Source of the DNA: Isoetes taiwanensis | Taxonomy: Eukaryota; Streptophyta; Lycopodiopsida; Isoetales; Isoetaceae | Direction of reading: 5' to 3' | NCBI GenBank assembly: GCA_021234155.1 | Contig: JAJEKV010000028.1 | Span: forward strand, 5,356,364 to 5,420,363 | DNA: 64,000 nucleotides | Shown: piece by piece, positions 57,023 to 64,000 of the stretch | How positions within the stretch are numbered: the first letter of the stretch is position 1 | How the letters are laid out: each line of letters begins with the position of its first letter | The notes under the pieces: generated by a model | Seen by the model: only the letters and a program-made list of their open reading frames with translations | Told to the model about the DNA's origin: nothing | Database searches by the model: none | Program-made: the position numbers and the translations under genes

Positions 57023-59453
57023 AGATGCTTGGTTGCACTATTGTGAAATTCACTTGGTTAATCACATCCCTAACAAACTAGGCTTCTCCGATGAACCAAA
57101 TTGTCCTTGACCATATATTCTGGCTACTTACATCCTTGTCATGGTAGATATAAAATATTCCAAAACCTTTCATTTGAAATCATGTCTGAAAGCAATTGAG
57201 TTTCATGTGAGGTTATAGTATTGAAACCAGATCAAATTATATCTCCATTGCTTGGTCTGCCATCTCCATCTGAGATCATTTCTGAAAGCCTTCTGACTGT
57301 TACTCTCTCATAAACAATGAACATACTGCTATTTGGAATGTACATATTCTTAGCAAGAGCAGCAAAGTTGTACAATTTGAATACGTCTCTAATTTCTGTC
57401 CAGAAAATAGAGGTGCCATTCCGAGCTTGTCTGTACCCAATTCCCTCAAGACGAAGACCAACATTTTGGCAATCCTTCAATATGAAAAAGTAATCCTATG
57501 ACATTCTAGACCAGACACATCCTTTCTTTCTATAATATCCCACTGCTACTATTGTTGAGTTTGACTTCAAATGCTAACTCCATATCCATTTGTCCGCTTG
57601 CTTGTATCTTAGAACAGATAAATTTCCCATTTCCTTGCAGTCAAGATCTGCCTTCTCAACAGAAAGTTCATGTAGGACATTTTCTCTTTAAATGTCGATG
57701 GCTTTCTTATGTATGAGTTGCTTGTGTTGCTTGTCCAAAAAGGGATTGGATTACCAAGACCTGTTCTTATGCAAACCCATTTTCTGATTGATTCCATCTT
57801 CTTTTCTCCAATCTTACCCTGCATGGTGAAATTTCTATCAAGATTAAAAAATTCTAGTGTACTCCTGGTAATTGACTCTTCATATTGTACAAACCATGAG
57901 GTTTGTTATCTCAAAAACATCGGTATCTTTATGACCTTTACAAGAAACATCAACATCATTTGTGTGTCTCTCTGGTGCAATTGGGAGTTCATATTATCCA
58001 AACCATTATCCCTCAAAAATATTAGCATCTTTAACCTTTATAAGAACATCAGCATTGGTTCTCAGCCTATTGTAAGGAATTTAGTAAATGCTGCTACTTG
58101 CTATATCTTTGTATACAGTATTTCTGAAAGTACACATACATGAGTGCTTAACAAAAGCATCATACAAAATCTCTTTTAGAAGGACTATTAAATTTCCATT
58201 TGGTTCTTTGATAATGTGGTGTAAGGTGCTAGCCTCCATTGAAATTATTCTATAAGCTTGCTATTCAAATTGTTCAATCTGTGTTGTTTTAAGCATAACT
58301 TTCAGGACAAATTTTTCTACAAGTTTGTGCAGCTCAATTTTGAAGAGGCACAACGTTAGTTAATGCTACATGCCAGAAGGCATTGCAGAGATTTCTTTGT
58401 CCAGGCCCAACTTGCTTTCCCAGGTTTGAATCAATTTCGGGTTATGTTTCATATTATTATTGCATTGCTTCAGATAGTCAAATTGAAAGCGTTTAAAACA
58501 TATATGCGCATGCAGTAATTATATCATAAAAATATTGAAAGGATAAATTCTTTTAGATTGGGCACATTGTTTATGCATGAGTGCTGCATCTTTTAAATCC
58601 CAGCCAACCCATTTCGGTGCCTAACCTGTGCCAAAAATAGAATTCTCTGTTCTATTCCTTGTGTTTAATATGCTTGGTCTGTAAATGGAAAGTCTGCTAT
58701 TGTGACAAAGTTTTCATTTTCCAATTTCTTGCATTCAATCCTTTGCTAATAAGAATTATGAACATTTGGATTTCTTTATTACATTACCTGCTACGTCTTT
58801 TCAACAGGGCCCCATTGTTCTTAAGCTTTTGGCCACTTATATCTGTACAATCTGAATCCCCCATTTTCCTTATTCTTGGATTGTGCAGTTGTGTTTGTAC
58901 CTTTTATTAATGAATGCCTAATTAACCAGTTTCCATGTATTACAAATTGCCTTTTGCACTCATTTGTACATTGTTAATTCTTTGTGCTATTGATGGAGGG
59001 CATCGAATTCTCTCTCGAGGTGCACATACATTTTGAATTCAAGATGATCTTTTAACTACGCATTTTTTTGTTGTAGCAAATCTCTGTCTGAGTCATCTTC
59101 CATGTTCAATTATAAGGATAAGCGCACGATTACATGCACAATACAGTTCATCCCAACGACAGACTATTTATCCTTTCATTATGGTATTAGTCTCCTACTT
59201 ATATGTAATCTAGAAATCGAAAGCAATGTATCTCAAGTTCTAGATCGTTTGGCTGCATGTTGTTCTTTTGATTTATTTCTTTCATTTTTGAGAGGACCAG
59301 TCCAAGGGATAAATTCAGTTCATTGTCCTAGATGTTAAATTAAGTGAAGCATTTTGTGTAATGCAGATTAAGAGGATTTGAAGTCAAGCATAAGGTCTAG
59401 GCGCTGGAAGAAGCAAAATATGTTTGAACAGTGGCACAATTATTAATTTATTT
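57023..59453. other. No gene recognised
   Basis: T-rich and A-rich non-coding sequence. Minus-strand frames at 57232-57480 (GLRLEGIGYRQARNGTSIFW) and 57609-57824 (RKWVCIRTGLGNPIPFW) look more protein-like than their surroundings and may be fragments of one decayed gene, but I cannot name it. Confidence 0.35.
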
Positions 59454-59880
59454 TTTGTTAGTGCATTTTGGAAGGATTTCTTTAGCACTATTCAAACTAA
59501 GCTTGCCATGAGCACAACTTACCACCTGCAGACAGATGGCCAAACCAAGTGTACCAATCGCATAATAGAAGATATGCTACGTAATTATGTCTGAAACAAG
59601 CAATCCCAATGGGCACATTATATCCATTTGGTGGAGTTTGCCTATAACAGTACTAAACATGAGTCTTCAAGGATGTCTCCTTTTATGATCAACTATGGCT
59701 ATCAATGCCTTACTCCAGACACGTGGCTCTCCTTGATCGTGCATATAAGCAGACCCACAGGACTCAAATATTGCAGTATTTGGTTAAGTGGAAACATTTA
59801 CAAGGGATGCAACATGGGTTCTGAAAGCGAATTTGGATAAGGCTTACCCAGACTTTATGCGGGCAATGCTAGGGCCGAAC
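59454..59880 (+). pseudogene. Ty3/gypsy chromovirus remnant: integrase C-half and chromodomain
   Basis: Reading frames give FVSAFWKDFFSTIQTKLAMS, TYHLQTDGQTKCTNRIIEDM, then (after a stop) WAHYIHLVEFAYNSTKHESS and SPFMINYGY. The usual catalytic glutamate after DGQT is missing (TKCTN in place of TERTN). After a deletion, YLVKWKHL and DATWVLKANLDKAYPDF in a shifted frame form a chromodomain. The 5' parts of the element are absent. It is a dead fragment, unrelated to the gypsy copy at 16.8-23.9 kb, which has no chromodomain. Confidence 0.85.
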
Positions 59881-60441
59881 CATTCATGATGCGATCGATT
59901 TCAACTCTAATGGTAAGCACTACATTATGGATCCGACATGGGTCATGTGAGTGTTCGATCCGACAAGGATCATATAAGGCATTGGCTTAAATGCATCCTC
60001 GATGAGAAAATGAGCATATAGGCATTCATGACAGGACACATTCATCTACGGCTATAATGGGAATTGTCATTCCTTACGCCGAGACCAAATGCAAGCCATA
60101 GGCATGATAGGATTTCCTTCATTCCTATTTCTTTTTCTTTAAGGGGGTGGTGCCTTCAATCACACTATTTTAATTATTTATTAGTACTGATGTATTGTAA
60201 TTCTGCAAGCCAGTAGCGCAGAAGAATTTTGGCCTTGTCTGAAGCCGCCTCTTGTTGTTCAGTTTGTTTACATGCGTGGTTTCCCTATAATTTTGTGTTG
60301 AGAATCTGTATTGTCTGTTGTTAATGGACTCTGGTTATTTCTGTATTACATTATGAAGTAAGTCTATCTTCTATAACTTAATTGTTTCCTTATTAAACTA
60401 ACCCCAATGTTGAGGACATCATTATTCCAAGAGGGAGAGAA
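59881..60441 (+). other. Chromovirus 3' non-coding region with polypurine tract
   Basis: The chromodomain remnant is followed by non-coding sequence ending in CCAAGAGGGAGAGAA (60427-60441), a polypurine tract typical of chromoviruses, directly before TGTGACG. Confidence 0.65.
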
Positions 60442-61830
60442 TGTGACGTTCTATGTATTTATATGGTATACATATACATACTATGACACATCACCAGGGT
60501 ATAGGTAGACCCTTATGGGTCATTAGGGGATAACTTGGGTTAACCTAAAAGGGCTTTTATTAGCTATGCTAAGTTGTTAATAAGTTAAATAACCTAATTA
60601 GACTAATTAATCTTCTTAATTAGTAATATTAGCTAATTAGGGAGAGCCACCTGGCCCGAATTGATTGGTCAGGAGGAATTTGCTAATACTCGGGTCCAAA
60701 TTGGATCCCTACCCCCAATTCTGCCCCAAATCGATTTGGAAAGAGTTGGTGGAAGGAGGAGCTACCAGCCACTGCAACTAGACCAGAAGAATGGAAGCTT
60801 TCCGTGATAACGGTTCTAGCCAAGAGACCGGTTAGTCCCTAGATAGCTTGTGCTTCAGCTAACCCTTGTATGATTAGATGGATGGTTAATTCCTCTATTA
60901 TGTACTGTTAAGATGATGATGGTTACTTTGCTTATGATTATGTTCTCTCTTTCTATTTCTTCTGTGTGTCTGGGTTAAGGGTGGGTAGAGACTTGAAAGC
61001 TTCCTAGAAGTAGATATGTCTCTAGCTAGAACCCTTAAGACCCAGTAATTGCGGCTTGTGCATAAGAGCCCACCTGGCTGTGGATGCTATGTTGTGATTC
61101 AGCATCAAATAATGGGTATGATGGTGAAACAGGGGTGGGATCTTGCCTAGCATGGATAAACGATTTCTATAGTGTGCTAGGCTTATAGCCGATCACCCCA
61201 GAGTGTCAGGTATAGGTCTGACACTCCCTGGGCCGCAGGGTGAGTGCCTATATGGATGTTCTAGACACAAACGGGCACGGTGAGCCCGCCTTTAGATATA
61301 GGGGAGTAAGTCAGGTACGGATGCGGGGGCTGCTGATGTGGCACGTATCCTCTAGCACAACCAGGGGTCCATCATGCCAGGGGAGGGGATGCCTCCCTGA
61401 CCTGCCTCATCGGACTGGGGAGGTGTAACCTGGAGTAATCTCATAGGATGATTCCATGAGGCTACAACCACGCCATAGCATGTTTTAACCTATTTGCAAA
61501 GTGTGCACAGGAGGGGTAGATGGAGTGGACTACCCACGCCATAGCATGTTTTAACCTATTTGCAAAGTGTGCACAGGAGGGGTAGATGGAGTGGACTACC
61601 CTAGCCATTGTTCTATGCCAGCCAACGCCATGTTATATCTTGGTCTGTTGTTATCTTGAGGCCTTGACCGTCAGTCGACCCTTTGGAGTCTGAGCCCGAG
61701 GTAGAGCCCTTATTTATGGTATATTGCTTATGTTATCTTGTACTTGTTCTTTATATGATGATGGATGGACCACCCTTCGTGATGGTATATTATTCTGTGT
61801 ATGATTGTTAGGTGCTAATATGTATGTACG
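60442..61830 (+). repeat. Chromovirus 3' LTR (start defined, end uncertain)
   Basis: The LTR starts TGTGACGTTCTATG immediately after the polypurine tract. It is more GC-rich than its surroundings and holds a 66-bp tandem duplication at 61469-61600. No 5' LTR partner is in the window, so its end is a guess; it may extend to about 62030. Confidence 0.5.
61469..61600. repeat. 66-bp tandem duplication inside the LTR
   Basis: CACGCCATAGCATGTTTTAA...GTGGACTACC is present at 61469-61534 and 61535-61600 with no difference seen by eye. Confidence 0.92.
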
Positions 61831-62029
61831 CTTCTGCTGTATAGGATTCCCATAGAAGACGTGGGATGAATGACACCTCCGTGATCCTCACCCAGACACT
61901 TGTTCATTCCAAGTGGTCCAAGTCGGACGGAGGGCCTTTCCATGGTGATGTAGTCGCCATGGGAGGGGAATTCCTCGTACTTGTACGACGGGAGCATCGT
62001 ATAGACTCTGGGAGCGTCATAGGTGTATT

Positions 62030-62745
62030 GTGCATGCCTTGTTGGTATGCACCTCGCCCATTCTATTGTTAATGGTCCTCAAATCTATGTGTATGTTCCT
62101 GCTGATGTTTCTATTCCTCTACCAGTTATGGTTAAGAGTGGCCCTCTTTTCTTCAAGTACAAATTACATCTTCTTAATGGACCAGAGCTTGCCAAGATGT
62201 TTTCCAATGTTGAGTCTCTTTTTGCACCATCACCTCCTTCTAGTTCATCCTCCTCTTAGCTTATGTCACCTGACCCTCTTAGTGAGGAACAATGTTCTCG
62301 CCTTCAAGACAAGAACTATTGGAAGAAGGGTGGTCTCCTCCACGTATGAGGAAGGCAGCATGTCGCAAGAATTATTCTGTTCCTCAAGCTGCTCCAATTC
62401 AGTCTGTAGATCCAGTATCTCCTGTTGTTGTTATAGTGGACATCCCTCCACTTGATCCTTTGGCATTGCGACATCAGAGGACATATCCAACTGCTATTAG
62501 TGACTCTATGGATTGGAACATCAACTTGGTTAGCTTTATTTATATCGAAGATATGCATATTATTCTTCTCTTTTGCGAGAAAATAATTTGATTTGTATTA
62601 TGTTGTCATCCTTATATAGGTGGCACTGCTCAAATGGATCAGTTTGTCCACTGGGTTTTTTATTCCTGTCTCTGCATTGTATTATGTGTCTTGAGAGTTA
62701 TTAGTAAAGCTGACGTCCAAAAAATAAATAAATAAAAATGCAAAG
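62030..62745 (+). other. Unrecognised protein-like fragment with A-rich end
   Basis: A frame from about 62050 to 62259 reads NGPQIYVYVPADVSIPLPV, KSGPLFFKYKLHLLNGPELA and a serine run. Another frame from 62292 continues proline-rich (VDPVSPVVVIVDIPPLDPLAL). The region ends at about 62719-62745 in AAAAAATAAATAAATAAAAA. It could be a retrocopy or the 3' end of a retroelement. I do not recognise the protein. Confidence 0.3.
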
Positions 62746-63869
62746 ATAGGATTATAACCCTAGTGAACAAATTGCTCCCAATTGAGCACATCCACCTGTC
62801 TATGAATACGAATGAATCTGAAGGTAAGTATGCCAAATCAGTACTTCTTCTCTTGATCAAGAGAAGAACAATTATAAGCCATAACAATTTTATTCTGTGT
62901 CCACTGAAGAAGAATCTCATCTGCAGTCTTCTGCTCTTCTAGATTGACCATAAAAGCCAGCCACACGCAAGATGAAAAGCTCGTTTCTACCATTTGTGCC
63001 ATGCATCAAGAGTGCGAGCAGAATTTGCTGGCCAGATCATGACTTAAATAGGCATGGCACTATAGCTGCTCACCATTTGCAATAAGTATTTTTGAGGACC
63101 TCGAGAATGGGAATGTAAGGAGTTTTCTCTTCTATCGCTATAAGTGTTCTAGTAGATAATTTGAGAAGACAAGAAATGTTATTTAATGGATTGATGCTTC
63201 ACTGGCAATTAATTGGGCTTCCTTTTCAACTATTGATTAGAGCACAATCGTCCAATGTTCCTTGCTCATTACTACTTGCTCTTTGCCAGGAGACATTACC
63301 GGCCATTGTTTGAAGGGCTTTCATAGTAGGTACATAAACTGCATACTTTCAATAGGCCTTATTATTTATTATCATATGTCTTCTGTAGCTCTATCAAAAC
63401 CTGATATTCCACACCAGTGTGCAGGTCATCAATCATTTCTAGGTGATCCAAACGTGCTTCGAATGTGCTATTTGATTTCTGCATGCAACGAGCATTCTAA
63501 TTCACATGTGAATAGAACACATATCAGTTACATAGACTACTGCGGTGATTTATTGCATTGATAATTCCTGGAGCTTCTATCTTGAAGCTTAGCATCAAGC
63601 ATTTGTTTTTTTGCATTATGGTATGGTGGAAGAGATTGATTTACTAAAAATGTTTTTCCTTCTAGGCTAAAATATTCTTTCCACTATGTCATGGTAGAGT
63701 GCCATCTGGCGAGCATAGATATGAAGGGACTTTTTAGCGTCACAAATGATATAGCACGATAGAATGTCAATTGTACATGAGGACTTAAAATCCTCTCTCT
63801 ATCACACAGTGCTTAAAACATTCTCTTCCAACATGCAAGAATTGGTAGATGATTTGGTCATGGCTGCAG
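62746..63869. other. No gene recognised
   Basis: AT-rich non-coding sequence; short open frames have no family signature and no repeats were noticed. Confidence 0.5.
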
Positions 63870-64000
63870 CTCACGCGGGAGGATGTCCAGCAGGGTCTCA
63901 GGCATCTGGCGAATGGCAAGGCAAAGGATTTACAGGGACTGCAGGCCGAGCTATTGAAATGGGGTGGCCCATCTGTGGTAGGGCCCCTGACGGTGATCAT
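63870..64000 (+). pseudogene. LINE-C family, 5' part of reverse transcriptase, running off the right edge
   Basis: The plus strand reads LTREDVQQGLRHLANGKAKD, then LQGLQAELLKWGG and VVGPLTVI to the last base. The HLANGK...AELLKWGG order is the same as at 25427-25475 in LINE-C, and here it is less damaged. This is the region just before reverse-transcriptase motif 1. Because the window ends here I cannot say whether the rest is intact; a stop occurs shortly upstream in this frame. Confidence 0.7.

Noticed and set aside
57709-58143. 144-codon plus-strand frame
   Set aside because: No motif, AT-driven composition and no splice context; the opposite strand looks slightly more protein-like.

Overview
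The window is plant nuclear DNA dominated by transposable-element debris. The evidence is spliced genes with plant-type short GT-AG introns, a plant 60S ribosomal protein L11 gene whose promoter has a telo-box, a nodulin-like/MFS gene, tRNA-iMet-primed LTR retrotransposons, and LINEs of the plant L1 type. I cannot fix the species. AT-rich sequence, compact introns and unusual repeat families fit a seed-free plant or gymnosperm at least as well as a flowering plant, but this is inference.

Layout. 1-8.6 kb: a decayed L1-type LINE on the minus strand (LINE-A, both ORFs), carrying a hairpin-rich insertion and a partial second copy (LINE-B). 8.6-10.8 kb: LTR-like and LINE-tail-like repeats. 10.86-13.77 kb: a decayed minus-strand gene with the motifs of a DDE-transposase-like family that I otherwise associate with animal genomes; it is the most unusual item here. 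15.3-16.5 kb: LTR-retrotransposon remnants with two tRNA-iMet-type primer-binding sites. 16.8-23.9 kb: a Ty3/gypsy element with LTRs and a TTCAA target duplication but a broken coding region. 25.4-27.0 kb: a second LINE family (LINE-C), which reappears at the right edge of the window (63.87-64 kb). 27.4-31.5 kb: an intact 13-exon nodulin-like transporter gene. 32.0-35.1 kb: a tRNA-derived SINE candidate and dispersed/tandem repeats. 35.1-37.2 kb: a 5'-truncated LINE with its poly(A) tail. 40.0-41.9 kb: a minisatellite whose units occur in both orientations around a 109-codon reading frame. 43.9-44.9 kb: an intact five-exon RPL11 gene. 46.3-46.9 kb: a GC-rich block and a LINE-tail-like sequence. 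47.08-52.25 kb: a structurally complete Ty1/copia element with LTRs that look identical, a TAGTG target duplication and one uninterrupted gag-pol frame. 52.3-64 kb: mostly non-coding, with a chromovirus integrase/chromodomain remnant and its LTR.

Only two host genes are convincingly intact (nodulin-like MFS and RPL11). The copia element is the only mobile element here that looks capable of coding its own movement. The rest records successive insertion, nesting and short tandem duplication.
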